A stretch of 64,000 nucleotides of DNA. It comes from Hyphomonadaceae bacterium UBA1933. Its GTDB lineage: Bacteria; Pseudomonadota; Alphaproteobacteria; Caulobacterales; Aquidulcibacteraceae. The stretch lies in NCBI GenBank assembly GCA_002337085.1, contig DDFH01000006.1:29098-93097 (forward strand), in the 5' to 3' direction. This document shows, one piece after another, positions 18,277-27,591 of the stretch (position 1 is its first letter; each line of letters begins with the position of its first letter). A program made the position numbers and the translations under genes. The notes under the pieces are model-generated. The model was not told the DNA's origin. It did no database searches and saw only the letters and a program-made list of their open reading frames with translations.

Positions 18277-18361
18277 AAAATGCTCCAGCTGTTTTACCTA
18301 GGCCAATTTAAACTGTCTAATCACATACTCTAAACATCTAAATATATTACCAACAGATGTT

Positions 18362-18691
18362 TCAAATTTTATGGGTCTGATCAAACTTTGAATATTCAAA
18401 ATCGATACATTGGGTTATTAATAAACGCCATACAGGCTCGGCAATATTGGGGGATAATCCAACAATTTCAGAATTTTTAAGAACCTTTTGAATTACGTCT
18501 TCAATGCGCGCTTCATCATAGACCATATCACGGCTTTCTTTTATGCGCGCTGCCGCACCCATAAATGACTGTCGTTCCGCAACCAATTCGACCAAAAGCC
18601 TATCAATACGATCAACTTCGTGCCTTACATCGGTCATCGTCTGACATTCATCAGCGGTTTTTAATTTCGGTAAATGTTCCAATTTCGTCAT
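18362..18691 (-). CDS. chorismate mutase (AroQ type)
   Basis: Converts chorismate to prephenate on the way to Phe and Tyr. 109 residues from the ATG at 18691; the frame also runs 16 codons upstream to a TTG but that stretch is unlike the family. All-helical AroQ pattern: RHEVDRIDRLLVELVAERQ (helix 1 with the Arg used in substrate binding), then KESRDMVYDEARIEDVIQKV, then the C-terminal WRLLITQCIDFE. It stands alone, 97 bp after the parE stop codon and parE terminator, with weak translation signals. Confidence 0.9.
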   Translation of the reverse strand: MTKLEHLPKLKTADECQTMTDVRHEVDRIDRLLVELVAERQSFMGAAARIKESRDMVYDEARIEDVIQKVLKNSEIVGLSPNIAEPVWRLLITQCIDFEYSKFDQTHKI

Positions 18692-18755
18692 ATCGCTTAA
18701 GTATCGGATGAAAAAACAAATTACAACAAGGTTTGGCAATTAAATACGTCAAAAT

Positions 18756-18782
18756 AAAAGGCACTTTTGCAAAGTGCCTTTT
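18756..18782 (-). terminator. intrinsic terminator of parE
   Basis: Twelve-base arms AAAAGGCACTTT (18756-18767) and AAAGTGCCTTTT (18771-18782) around a 3-base loop, directly after the parE stop codon. Confidence 0.88.
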
Positions 18783-18787
18783 AAAAA

Positions 18788-20824
18788 TTAAATATCAATC
18801 TCTTCTGCATATTTCGCATTTTGGGTAATCCAATTAAAACGTAATTCCGCTTTTTTCCCCATCAAAGTTTCCACCAAATCAGAAACCATTTCTTCATCCT
18901 CTTTGGCGATTTGTATTCTTGCCAAAGTACGAGTTGCCGGATTCATTGTGGTTTCTTTCAATTGCGCCGGCATCATTTCGCCCAAGCCCTTGAAGCGACC
19001 AATCTCAACCTTGGCATTGGCGCGGAATTCAGTACGCAAAATTTCTTCTTTATGGGCGTCATCGCGCGCATAAAAACTTTTTGAGCCATGCGAAATTCGG
19101 TAAAGTGGCGGCATAGCAAGATAAACCCGACCCGCTTCAACCAGTTTTGGCATGGCGCGATAAAAGAATGTCGCCAAGAGTGCGGCAATATGCGCACCGT
19201 CCACATCCGCATCCGTCATGATAATGATGCGTTCATAACGCAAATCTGCAAGATTGAATTTTGAACCCATTCCAACCCCAAGGGCCAGCGCCAAATCATT
19301 CAATTCCTGATTCCCGGTAAGTTTTTCACCACTTGCAGACGCAATATTTAGGATTTTACCACGCAAAGGTAAGATTGCCTGCGTCATACGATTGCGCGCC
19401 TGTTTAGCAGAACCACCCGCAGAATCACCTTCTACGATAAATAACTCTGTCCCTTCGGCATCTTGTTTGGTGCAATCGGCAAGCTTTCCAGGAAGGCGCA
19501 ATTTACGTGTTGCAGACGCACGCGAAACTTCTTTTTCTTTGCGGCGTTTAAGACGCTCATCACAGCGGGCAATTACCCAATCAAGAAGCGCACGCGCCTC
19601 TTTTGAATTACCTGCAAGCCAGTGATCGAACTTATCACGTACCGCATTTTCAACAATACGTATCGCCTCTGTGGTTGCCAATCTATCTTTGGTTTGCCCA
19701 ACAAATTCAGGCTCTTTAATAAAAACCGAAATCAAAGATGCCGCAGAATCAAAAACATCATCGGCGGTAATATTGGCGGCCTTTTTATCATTCAACAGCT
19801 CACCATAGGTGCGCAGCCCCTTGGTAATTGCCGCACGCAAACCTTGTTCATGCGTGCCACCTTCTGGGGTTGGGATGGTGTTACAATAGCTTCTCATAAA
19901 GCTGTCGGCATCGCCAAAGCCACGCATACCCCATGCAACCGCCCACTCCACAGAGCCATGTCCTTGTTGCTTGTCAGTGCGACCAGTAAAGGCACTTTGG
20001 GTTACGGTTGGTGAATTCTCAACAACAGTATTAAGATAATCGGCAAGACCATTGGGGAAACAAAATGTTTCTTCGGTTGGAACATTTGACCCTGGCTTGA
20101 TACGCTCTGGTGCGCATTTAAAGCGGATTTCGACACCAGCGAAAAGATAGGCTTTTGAACGCGCCATATTAAATACACGCGCCGGATCAAATTGCAGATT
20201 ATCACCAAAAATTTCGGCATCTGGATGAAAACGTGTCAATGTCCCACGGCGGTTTTGCACCGCGCCCAATTCTTTGATTGGCCCTTGGGGAATACCACGT
20301 GAAAACTCCATGGCATAAAGTTTTCTATCACGCGCCACCTCAACATAAAGTCTGTCGGATAGGGCGTTTACCACCGAAACACCAACCCCGTGCAAACCGC
20401 CCGAAGTTTGATATGATTTATCAGAGAATTTACCACCCGCGTGAAGTACGGTTAAAACCACCTCAAGCGCAGACTTACCTTCATATTTTGGATGTGGATC
20501 AACTGGAATGCCGCGACCATTATCAATAACCACAAGCGAGCCATCATCTTCAAGGCTTACCTCAATTCGGTTGGCATGCCCCGCGACCGCCTCATCCATT
20601 GAGTTGTCAAGAACTTCGGCAAATAAATGGTGTAATGCGCGGCTATCAGTACCGCCAATATACATACCCGGACGTTTACGCACGGGTTCAAGCCCTTCGA
20701 GAACTTCAATCGAAGACGCCGAATAATCAGAAGAACTGCTTGGTTGTGTGTTGTTCGTTACTTTTGGCTGTGGCTTTTGTTCTGGTAACTCACCGCCAAA
20801 TAGACTTTCCGCACTTTGCGTCAT
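18788..20824 (-). CDS. parE: DNA topoisomerase IV subunit B
   Basis: ATPase subunit of topoisomerase IV, which decatenates daughter chromosomes with ParC. GHKL ATPase motifs LDNSMDEAVAG (about residue 72) and DNGRGIPVD (about 97) with the GLHGVGVSVVNALS lid region; TOPRIM domain with EGDSAGGSAKQARNR and the metal-binding DADVDGAH; C-terminal RFKGLGEMMP. 678 residues fits alphaproteobacterial ParE, and the short form lacking the GyrB insert argues against GyrB. The first 35 residues are low-complexity. Divergent from the aldehyde dehydrogenase gene. Confidence 0.95.
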   Translation of the reverse strand: MTQSAESLFGGELPEQKPQPKVTNNTQPSSSSDYSASSIEVLEGLEPVRKRPGMYIGGTDSRALHHLFAEVLDNSMDEAVAGHANRIEVSLEDDGSLVVIDNGRGIPVDPHPKYEGKSALEVVLTVLHAGGKFSDKSYQTSGGLHGVGVSVVNALSDRLYVEVARDRKLYAMEFSRGIPQGPIKELGAVQNRRGTLTRFHPDAEIFGDNLQFDPARVFNMARSKAYLFAGVEIRFKCAPERIKPGSNVPTEETFCFPNGLADYLNTVVENSPTVTQSAFTGRTDKQQGHGSVEWAVAWGMRGFGDADSFMRSYCNTIPTPEGGTHEQGLRAAITKGLRTYGELLNDKKAANITADDVFDSAASLISVFIKEPEFVGQTKDRLATTEAIRIVENAVRDKFDHWLAGNSKEARALLDWVIARCDERLKRRKEKEVSRASATRKLRLPGKLADCTKQDAEGTELFIVEGDSAGGSAKQARNRMTQAILPLRGKILNIASASGEKLTGNQELNDLALALGVGMGSKFNLADLRYERIIIMTDADVDGAHIAALLATFFYRAMPKLVEAGRVYLAMPPLYRISHGSKSFYARDDAHKEEILRTEFRANAKVEIGRFKGLGEMMPAQLKETTMNPATRTLARIQIAKEDEEMVSDLVETLMGKKAELRFNWITQNAKYAEEIDI

Positions 20825-21034
20825 TATTCTTTGCCAAACCTTCTTTAATTCTTTAACCCCTATCCCAAAAGCTATTTCGCGCCTTTGGTCAAGATTTACG
20901 GCTGCTTTGGACAGTTAATAGTTTTTCGGGGGATAGAAAGAAAGGGTTGCATCATTGCGCCATTCGTTATAACAAATCACCACTTGATTTAAGGCAAGTG
21001 AGTTGCCAAATTAGAAAAATTAAAGGGACAAATT

Positions 21035-22462
21035 ATGCTTGATAAACGCAAATTCTATATTAATGGCGAATGGGTAAACCCAACGAAACCAAATGACCAT
21101 TTCATCATAAACCCCGCCAATGAAGAGCAAATCGCCGTTATTTCACTTGGCACAGAGGATGATGTAAATAAGGCAATTGCCGCCGCCAAAACCGCATTTG
21201 AAACATTTCAATTTTCATCGCTTGATGAACGTATCGCGATTTTGGAAAAAATCACCAATCTTTTAAAAGAACGCAATGAAGAAGTTGCCCAAGCAATCAG
21301 TGCCGAAATGGGTGCGCCTTTATGGCTTGCGCGTTCTTCGCAAGCACCGTCTGGTTATGCGCATTTTGCCGAAACTTTGCGGGTTTTAAAAGAATATGCT
21401 TTTGAACGCAAAATGGGGCCTTCACAAGTATTACGTGAACCAATTGGCGTTTGCGGACTTATCACCCCTTGGAATTGGCCGATTAATCAGGTGGCGTGTA
21501 AAGTTGCCCCTGCGCTTGCGGTTGGTTGCACAATGGTTTTAAAACCATCCGAGCTTGCGCCACTTGATGCCATGATTCTTGCCGAGGTTATCGCCGAATC
21601 AGGGGTTCCAAAAGGTGTTTTCAACCTTGTTAATGGTGATGGTTTGGGTGTTGGCGTACCATTGTCTTCGCATCCAGATATTGATTTTGTCTCTTTCACA
21701 GGTTCAACCCGCGCCGGCATTGAAATTTCAAAAAATGCCGCACCAACAGTTAAAAAAGTTGCGCTTGAACTTGGCGGCAAATCACCAAACATCGTGCTTG
21801 AAGACGCTGATATTGAAAAAGCAGTTCGCCAAGGCGTAAGAATTTGTTTTGGTAATTCGGGTCAATCATGCAATTCACCAACCCGCATGTTTGTGCCACG
21901 CGCGAAACTTGAACAAGCAAAAGAAGTTGCTAAAGCCACAGCAGAATCAGTTGCGGTTGCTAATCCTTCTGATGAAAATGCGCCAAAAGGTTCAATCGGC
22001 CCGCTTTCCAACGCCCGCCAATTCACCAAAGTAACTGGAATGATTGAAGATGCCATCAAAGAAGGTAATGAATTAATCGCTGGCGGAACAGGGCGTGCCG
22101 ATGGCTTTGATAAAGGCTATTTTGTTAAACCAACCGTTTTTGTTTCCAAAGACAATAATTCCACCATCGCCCGCGAAGAAGTGTTTGGCCCAGTTCTAAC
22201 CATTATTCCTTATGACAATGAGGAACATGCAATTCAAATGGCGAATGACACGGTTTATGGTTTGTCAGCATATGTTCAATCATCGGATAATGATCATGCG
22301 CGTGCGGTTGCCCGTAAAATTCGTGCCGGTATGGTGCATTTAAACGGCGTCCCAACCCAAATCGAAGCGCCATTCGGTGGTTATAAACAATCTGGCAACG
22401 GGCGGGAATGGGGCGAATTTGGCCTTGAAGAATTTACCGAAGTTAAGGCAATTATGGGCTAG
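21035..22462 (+). CDS. NAD(P)-dependent aldehyde dehydrogenase family protein
   Basis: 475-residue cytosolic ALDH-superfamily enzyme that oxidises an aldehyde to its acid. Catalytic Cys279 in SGQSCNSPTR and general base Glu245 in LELGGKSPN; the cofactor-binding blocks PWNWPINQ, KPSELAP and FTGSTRAG are intact. The Asn before the motif (NSGQSC) and overall pattern resemble broad-range bacterial ALDHs; substrate unknown. Strong Shine-Dalgarno AAGGGA before the ATG, and a terminator after the stop; monocistronic. Confidence 0.95.
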   Translation: MLDKRKFYINGEWVNPTKPNDHFIINPANEEQIAVISLGTEDDVNKAIAAAKTAFETFQFSSLDERIAILEKITNLLKERNEEVAQAISAEMGAPLWLARSSQAPSGYAHFAETLRVLKEYAFERKMGPSQVLREPIGVCGLITPWNWPINQVACKVAPALAVGCTMVLKPSELAPLDAMILAEVIAESGVPKGVFNLVNGDGLGVGVPLSSHPDIDFVSFTGSTRAGIEISKNAAPTVKKVALELGGKSPNIVLEDADIEKAVRQGVRICFGNSGQSCNSPTRMFVPRAKLEQAKEVAKATAESVAVANPSDENAPKGSIGPLSNARQFTKVTGMIEDAIKEGNELIAGGTGRADGFDKGYFVKPTVFVSKDNNSTIAREEVFGPVLTIIPYDNEEHAIQMANDTVYGLSAYVQSSDNDHARAVARKIRAGMVHLNGVPTQIEAPFGGYKQSGNGREWGEFGLEEFTEVKAIMG

Positions 22463-22486
22463 GCTCCAAATTTTACAGACAATAAT

Positions 22487-22516
22487 AAAGCCCTGCAATG
22501 CAGGGCTTTTATTTTT
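22487..22516 (+). terminator. intrinsic terminator of the aldehyde dehydrogenase gene
   Basis: AAAGCCCTGC (22487-22496) pairs with GCAGGGCTTT (22500-22509) around AAT, followed by a T-rich tail. Confidence 0.92.
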
Positions 22517-22582
22517 ATAGCTTATTTATTTTTTTTACGACCTTAATTATCGCGCCTTTAGTTTGTATCGGCTAATTTGAAA

Positions 22583-22650
22583 TTGTCACGGGGAATGTGC
22601 GCGCCTAGACCTTCCAACTGCCCCCAACAGTAAGCGCTGCCCCGTGACAA
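22583..22650. ncRNA. structured element with 11-bp closing stem, candidate RNA
   Basis: TTGTCACGGGG (22583-22593) and CCCCGTGACAA (22640-22650) form a perfect 11-bp closing stem around 46 bases. Inside, GCGC can pair with GCGC and CTG with CAG around a C-run (G-run on the minus strand). On the plus strand the stem is followed by TAATTTTT, as in an intrinsic terminator, so a small plus-strand RNA is possible; on the minus strand it would be a structured 3' end of the mutL mRNA. I compared it from memory with SRP RNA, 6S RNA and common riboswitches and found no convincing match. It differs in sequence and size from the two dispersed repeat families. Confidence 0.5.
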
Positions 22651-22668
22651 TAATTTTTCCCTTAAAAA

Positions 22669-24507
22669 CTATTTTCTGCCGAATAATTTTTCAATATCAT
22701 TCAAGCTTAGCTTAACAAAAGTTGGTCGCCCGTGGTTGCATTGACCAGAACGCGGTGTAACTTCCATTTCACGCAAAAGGGCGTTCATCTCAACCGGCCC
22801 TAATTGCCGCCCTGCCCGCACAGAACCATGACACGCCATGCGGGATAAAATTTCGTCAATTCTTTCCTTTAGGCGCATCGCATTATCGAAGCCCGCGATT
22901 TCATCGGCGAGGTCTTTTAATAATTCCTTGGCATTGATTTTGCCCAAAATCGCCGGGGTTTCGCGCACCAGAATTGCACCATCACCAAAACCTTCGATAA
23001 CTAATCCAAATTGCGATAATTCATCGGCCTTTGATAATAGGTTTTCGCAATCAACAGCATCCATTTCTACCACATCGGGAATAAGGGATAATTGACGCGG
23101 AATTCCGGTTTCATTCATCGCCGCCTTCATTCTTTCAAGGACAAGGCGTTCATGGGCGGCGTGTTGGTCAACAATCACAATCCCTTCATCGGTTTGGGCG
23201 ATGACATATGTATTATGAAGCTGTGCCTTGGCTGCACCTAATGGGAAATTTTGTGTCGCGGGCTGTGACTGTGCTTCTTCGGTTTGCGGTTCATCAAAAG
23301 CCCGTGCCATTGGTGCAGGTGCAGGTTGCGGTGTAAAATCACGCGCCATGCCTTCATAAAAACCGGTTTGTACTGGTTTTGGTGATGGCGTGTAATTATA
23401 ATTACCTTGATAAAATCTGGGTGCGTCACTTTGATTTAAAGACTTACCTAAAGCACCGATGGTTTGGCTAGCAAGGCTTGCACTGGCGCGAACCGCCACT
23501 TCACCAATTGCGTGGCGCAAAGCACCAATTATAAGCCCACGAATTAATGCAGGATCCCTAAACCGCACCTCGGTTTTGGCGGGGTGAACGTTGACATCCA
23601 CCAATTTGGGTTCAAGTTCCAAAAATAAGGCCAGAATAGGATGGCGATCTTTTGCCAAAACATCCTGATAGGCCGCGCGTGCAACACCCTTTAACATTGG
23701 GTCTTTTACGGGGCGATTATTTACAAATAAAAACTGAAACCGAGAATCGGAGCGGGACGCAGTTGGCAATGAGGCAAGCCCAGAAAGCCTTACCCCATCG
23801 CGCTCAACATCAATTATAAGGCAATCATCCGCCAAATCGGCGCCAATAATATCACGTATACGCCCGCCAGCGTCGGTTTCACCATGATTTTTTGTGCGAA
23901 ATGAAATTTTTCCATCAAGGTAAAGCGAAAACCCAATTTCAGGACGGGACAGTGCAAGGCGTTTTACAACATCAATTATCGCAATATTTTCACTGCGCAC
24001 GCTTTTCATAAATTTAAGGCGTGCCGGTGTGGCAAAAAATAAATCCCGCACCTCTATGCGCGTACCGGAATTTAACCCCGCCCAGGCGCAAGGTTTTATT
24101 GGCGAAACCTGTCCACCTTCAACATTTATTTCCCAAGCTTCTGATGACAAATAATGGCGCGATTGAATTTTCATGCGCGCGACGGCACCAATTGACGGCA
24201 AGGCCTCACCCCGAAAACCAAGGGTGTTGATATTAGTTAAATCGGCAGTATTACCATCATCTTTTAATTTTGAGGTTGCGTGACGCAAAATCGCGATTGG
24301 CAATTCATCTTTTGATATACCACTACCATCATCTTCAATTAAAATGCGCGATAATCCGCCTTCATCGCACCAGATGTTGACGCTTTGTGCGCCCGCATCA
24401 AGCGAGTTTTCAATAAGCTCTTTTAAGGCAGATGCAGGTCTTTCAATAACCTCACCGGCAGCAATCTGGTTTATAACCTGTTGTGAAAGCTGTCGAATAC
24501 TTAGCAT
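22669..24507 (-). CDS. mutL: DNA mismatch repair protein MutL (endonuclease type)
   Basis: Coordinates mismatch repair after MutS. N-terminal GHKL ATPase: IAAGEVIERPASALKELIEN near residue 15, DDGSGIS near 58 and LGFRGEALPSIGAVA near 94. The region 340-430 is a Pro/Gln-rich linker. The C-terminal domain has the metal-dependent endonuclease motif DQHA-x2-E-x4-E, plus ACHGSVRAG and CNHGRPTF, so this MutL nicks DNA itself, as in bacteria that lack MutH. 612 residues is normal. Third gene of a minus-strand run with lspA and a lipoprotein. Confidence 0.96.
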   Translation of the reverse strand: MLSIRQLSQQVINQIAAGEVIERPASALKELIENSLDAGAQSVNIWCDEGGLSRILIEDDGSGISKDELPIAILRHATSKLKDDGNTADLTNINTLGFRGEALPSIGAVARMKIQSRHYLSSEAWEINVEGGQVSPIKPCAWAGLNSGTRIEVRDLFFATPARLKFMKSVRSENIAIIDVVKRLALSRPEIGFSLYLDGKISFRTKNHGETDAGGRIRDIIGADLADDCLIIDVERDGVRLSGLASLPTASRSDSRFQFLFVNNRPVKDPMLKGVARAAYQDVLAKDRHPILALFLELEPKLVDVNVHPAKTEVRFRDPALIRGLIIGALRHAIGEVAVRASASLASQTIGALGKSLNQSDAPRFYQGNYNYTPSPKPVQTGFYEGMARDFTPQPAPAPMARAFDEPQTEEAQSQPATQNFPLGAAKAQLHNTYVIAQTDEGIVIVDQHAAHERLVLERMKAAMNETGIPRQLSLIPDVVEMDAVDCENLLSKADELSQFGLVIEGFGDGAILVRETPAILGKINAKELLKDLADEIAGFDNAMRLKERIDEILSRMACHGSVRAGRQLGPVEMNALLREMEVTPRSGQCNHGRPTFVKLSLNDIEKLFGRK

Positions 24508-24519
24508 CTTATCCGGCCA

Positions 24520-25086
24520 TTATAATCCCGGAAGTTTGAAGCCTTTTGGGGCGTTTTGTTGAATTTTTACGTCTTTGCCGCCAGTTGTGTTTTCAATTGC
24601 GCCTTTTTCTTCTAGACGTTCAGCCTCAGAAGTTGCATCAAGCGGTGCAGCACCGTTAACATCTGTTGCAGTTCTGCCAAAGTTCAAAATTTTGTCGGCA
24701 AACTTCTCTGGCTTATGGGCAATTTTTCCAGTTTCTTCGTCTAGAATTGCACGAATACGCGGATCGGCATTTTGCGCACCCATTTTATAGATAAGTTCTT
24801 TTTCACCAGAACTTGCATCTGTTCCAAGTTGCACGCCAAAAATCGCTGATTTTGCTTGCATATCGGCACGAAGTTCCAACGGCCTTGCCTCACCTGGACG
24901 TGGTGGGCGAAGATTATATTCAGGCGGAATAACCAAAGGTGCTTTGGTAACCACACGGAATTCATCAGGTGTAACTTTTTCGCCACCGGCAGCACGTTTC
25001 AAGCTTTCACAGCCAGAAAGACCAATTGCGCCCGCACAAAGCAGAACAAGCGGAATAATTTTTGCGATTTTATTTGTTTTAATCAA
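24520..25086 (-). CDS. DUF3035-type outer-membrane lipoprotein (BamF-like)
   Basis: 188-residue lipoprotein. Signal peptide with a lipobox ending LSGC (Cys near residue 26), so it is processed by LspA, whose gene is next upstream. After the Cys comes the conserved motif with PDEFRVVTKAPLVIPPEY and RPP, shared as I recall by alphaproteobacterial BamF and the N-terminal part of BamC, both accessory lipoproteins of the outer-membrane assembly machine. The rest is low in hydrophobicity and likely extended. Start set at a TTG at 25086 because GGAG lies seven bases upstream; a GTG two codons earlier is too close to it. The BamF assignment rests on motif memory only. Confidence 0.75.
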   Translation of the reverse strand: MIKTNKIAKIIPLVLLCAGAIGLSGCESLKRAAGGEKVTPDEFRVVTKAPLVIPPEYNLRPPRPGEARPLELRADMQAKSAIFGVQLGTDASSGEKELIYKMGAQNADPRIRAILDEETGKIAHKPEKFADKILNFGRTATDVNGAAPLDATSEAERLEEKGAIENTTGGKDVKIQQNAPKGFKLPGL

Positions 25087-25143
25087 GGTCACACTCCAAT
25101 ATTCCGATTTTATAAACTTTAAATTCTTTCTGGTCTAGCGGCT

Positions 25144-25650
25144 TCATACATCTTTATTTTTTAAGTTTTTGTCATTTTCGGGTGTAATAAGCATATCAAC
25201 AAGCAAAATTATTGCACCAATTACCACACCACTGTCGGCAACATTGAATACCCATGGGAAATAAAGCCCCGAAAAATCAAGAAAATCAGCAACTGCACCA
25301 AATCTGATACGGTCAATCATATTACCTAATGCGCCACCAATTACCAAGCCCAATGCAAGGATAGTAATTTTTCTATCGGATTTTAAAAGCCAGTTTAAAA
25401 ACAAACCCGATATGCATAATGATAAAATTACAAGCCCCCAACGCCCAATAGGAGAATCAGCACGCAATGCACCAAAACTTACGCCATAGTTCCAAACCAT
25501 GGTTAAATCAAAAATCGGCGAAATTTCAATTTTTTGAATTTCACCAAGTTTAACAACATTTAAGATTAGATATTTTGAAATCTGATCCAATGTCACAACC
25601 AATAGAATTGGCAAAATTGCAAGAAACTTATTTAGTTTGGGTTTATTCAT
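25144..25650 (-). CDS. lspA: lipoprotein signal peptidase (signal peptidase II)
   Basis: Inner-membrane aspartyl protease that cleaves prolipoproteins before the modified Cys. 168 residues with four hydrophobic segments. Both catalytic Asp motifs are present: GNMIDRIRFGAVADFLDF and FNVADSGVVIG; NYGVSFG is the other signature. First gene of the lspA-lipoprotein-mutL run; no clear Shine-Dalgarno before its ATG. Confidence 0.96.
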   Translation of the reverse strand: MNKPKLNKFLAILPILLVVTLDQISKYLILNVVKLGEIQKIEISPIFDLTMVWNYGVSFGALRADSPIGRWGLVILSLCISGLFLNWLLKSDRKITILALGLVIGGALGNMIDRIRFGAVADFLDFSGLYFPWVFNVADSGVVIGAIILLVDMLITPENDKNLKNKDV

Positions 25651-25859
25651 ATCATATGATTGGGTTTGAATTAAAAGTACGCCTTATTTAGGGAATTAAT
25701 GTTTTTGTGTAAACCATCAAAATGTAATCAACAGACAAACAAAAAATCGAACTTTACGCCGTGATTTATACTTTATGACAGGGCGATATAGCTTGGGCGA
25801 TGCCCTGAACTTGAATTAATGTAATAATTCGTTCTATACAAAATAATATGCGGGGGGCC

Positions 25860-27536
25860 ATGAACAAAATAAATCAATATTATAATGACGAAATTTCACC
25901 AGAAAAATTGCGCCTTGTGGTTTTTGCCTCAAGCCTTGGGACAATGTTTGAATGGTATGACTTTTTTATATTTGGACTTTTGACCCAAATTCTTGCCGAC
26001 CACTTTTTTGCAGGGATTAACCCAACCGCAAGCTTTATTTTTGGGCTTTTGGCTTTTGGCGCTGGTTTTATGTTCCGCCCAATTGGCGCATTGGTATTTG
26101 GCTCAATCGGTGACAAAGAAGGACGCAAAGGCGCATTTTTAATTACCGTTAGCCTCATGGGGCTTTCCACATTTTTGGTTTCGGTACTACCCTCTTATTC
26201 AACCATTGGCATATGGGCGCCAATCCTTTTGATGGTATTACGCATTGTTCAGGGTTTTGCTTTGGGTGGTGAATATGGTGGTGCAGTTATTTATGTTGCC
26301 GAACATTCGCCGCATGATAAACGCGGATTTAACACAGCCTTAGTACAATCATCAGCAGTTGCAGGTTTATTAACCGCGCTTTTGGTTGTTTATAGCACCC
26401 GCACATTTTTGGGTGAAACGGCATTCCATGAATGGGCATGGCGCATTCCGTTTGCAGTTTCATTATTTCTTTTGGCAATTGCAATTTATATTCGGATGCA
26501 ACTTGAAGAAAGCCCAAGCTTTAAGCGTATGCAAGATGAAGATAACCATGCCAAAGCGCCATTAAAAGAAGTTTTTGGCAATAAAAAATATCTTGGCCTT
26601 ATGATTGTGGCACTATTTGGACTGATGATTGCCCAAGGTGTTACTTGGTTTACGTCACATTTTTATTCGCAAGTATTCCTTGGTAAACAATTAAAAATCC
26701 CCGAAGCCACAATTAATTTCATGCTTATGATTATTTCATTTGTTTCAGCATTTTTATACGTATTTTTTGGCTGGCTATCCGATAAAATTGGGCGCAAGCC
26801 GGTGATGTTATTCGGGATGGCGGTTGCACTTTTTAGCTTTTATCCAGGATTTAACGGCTTTGTAAAATTTGGAAACCCTGACTTTGCCGCAGCAATTAAA
26901 AATGCACCCATAAAGGTAATTGCCGATCAAAAAGAATGTTCGATACAATTTAACCCAATTGGGAAAACACCAGATGGGCGTGATGCCTTTGCCACTTCTT
27001 GCGATGTTGCAAAATCCTATCTAGCAGGAAAAGGAATACCATATGAAAATGTTCGTGCCACAAAAGGAATAATTGCCAAAGTTGTGATTGGCGACACGGT
27101 CATCAATAGCACAGATATTTCCGCATTAGATTTAAAAGCGCAAAAGGCGGTAAAAGACGCTTTTGGCAAGGAAATGTCATGGGCATTAGCAAAATCTGGC
27201 TACCCTGACAAAGCCGACCCCAATAAGATTAATTTTTACGGTATTCTTGGCATATTATTTGTGTTTATTGTTGCCGCCACCGCATTATATGGCCCACTTG
27301 CTGCAAGCCTTGTGGAATTATTCCCCATGCGTATTCGTTATACCGCGCTTTCAATACCTTATAATATTGGCACAGGGATTTTTGGTGGCTTTGTACCTGC
27401 AATTGGCTTTGCGATTGTTGCCACCACTGGCAATATGTTTTCAGGGCTTTATTACCCAATAATCGTTGCCATAATTTCCATCATTGTCACATTGTTATTC
27501 CTACCGGAAACCAAAGACCGCGACATTCATATATGA
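25860..27536 (+). CDS. MFS transporter, metabolite:H+ symporter (MHS) type with large periplasmic insert
   Basis: 558-residue inner-membrane symporter of the MHS group (relatives of ProP, KgtP and ShiA). N-terminal half shows FEWYDFFIFG, RPIGALVFGSIGDKEGRK and GGEYGGAVIYVAEH, all MHS signatures. Between the presumed ninth and tenth helices sits an insert of about 110 residues (roughly 340-450) with two Cys (KECSIQF and TSCDVAK) that probably lies in the periplasm and may form a disulfide. Similar inserts occur in a subset of MHS proteins. Substrate unknown; likely an organic acid or amino acid. The ATG at 25860 follows GGGGGG; an in-frame ATG at 25848 has no ribosome site. Confidence 0.88.
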   Translation: MNKINQYYNDEISPEKLRLVVFASSLGTMFEWYDFFIFGLLTQILADHFFAGINPTASFIFGLLAFGAGFMFRPIGALVFGSIGDKEGRKGAFLITVSLMGLSTFLVSVLPSYSTIGIWAPILLMVLRIVQGFALGGEYGGAVIYVAEHSPHDKRGFNTALVQSSAVAGLLTALLVVYSTRTFLGETAFHEWAWRIPFAVSLFLLAIAIYIRMQLEESPSFKRMQDEDNHAKAPLKEVFGNKKYLGLMIVALFGLMIAQGVTWFTSHFYSQVFLGKQLKIPEATINFMLMIISFVSAFLYVFFGWLSDKIGRKPVMLFGMAVALFSFYPGFNGFVKFGNPDFAAAIKNAPIKVIADQKECSIQFNPIGKTPDGRDAFATSCDVAKSYLAGKGIPYENVRATKGIIAKVVIGDTVINSTDISALDLKAQKAVKDAFGKEMSWALAKSGYPDKADPNKINFYGILGILFVFIVAATALYGPLAASLVELFPMRIRYTALSIPYNIGTGIFGGFVPAIGFAIVATTGNMFSGLYYPIIVAIISIIVTLLFLPETKDRDIHI

Positions 27537-27543
27537 ATTCAAT

Positions 27544-27574
27544 AAAAAAGGGGGCAAATGCCCCCTTTAAAATT
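27544..27574. terminator. bidirectional intrinsic terminator
   Basis: AAAGGGGGC (27547-27555) and GCCCCCTTT (27560-27568) with A-run upstream and TTTT downstream; lies between the convergent MHS transporter and porin genes. Confidence 0.9.
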
Positions 27575-27591
27575 TTTAGCTATAATAAATC

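Noticed and set aside
22583..22650. Reading this element as SRP (4.5S) or 6S RNA
   Set aside because: The conserved GGAAGG-AGCAG core of SRP RNA is missing and the size is too small for 6S RNA.
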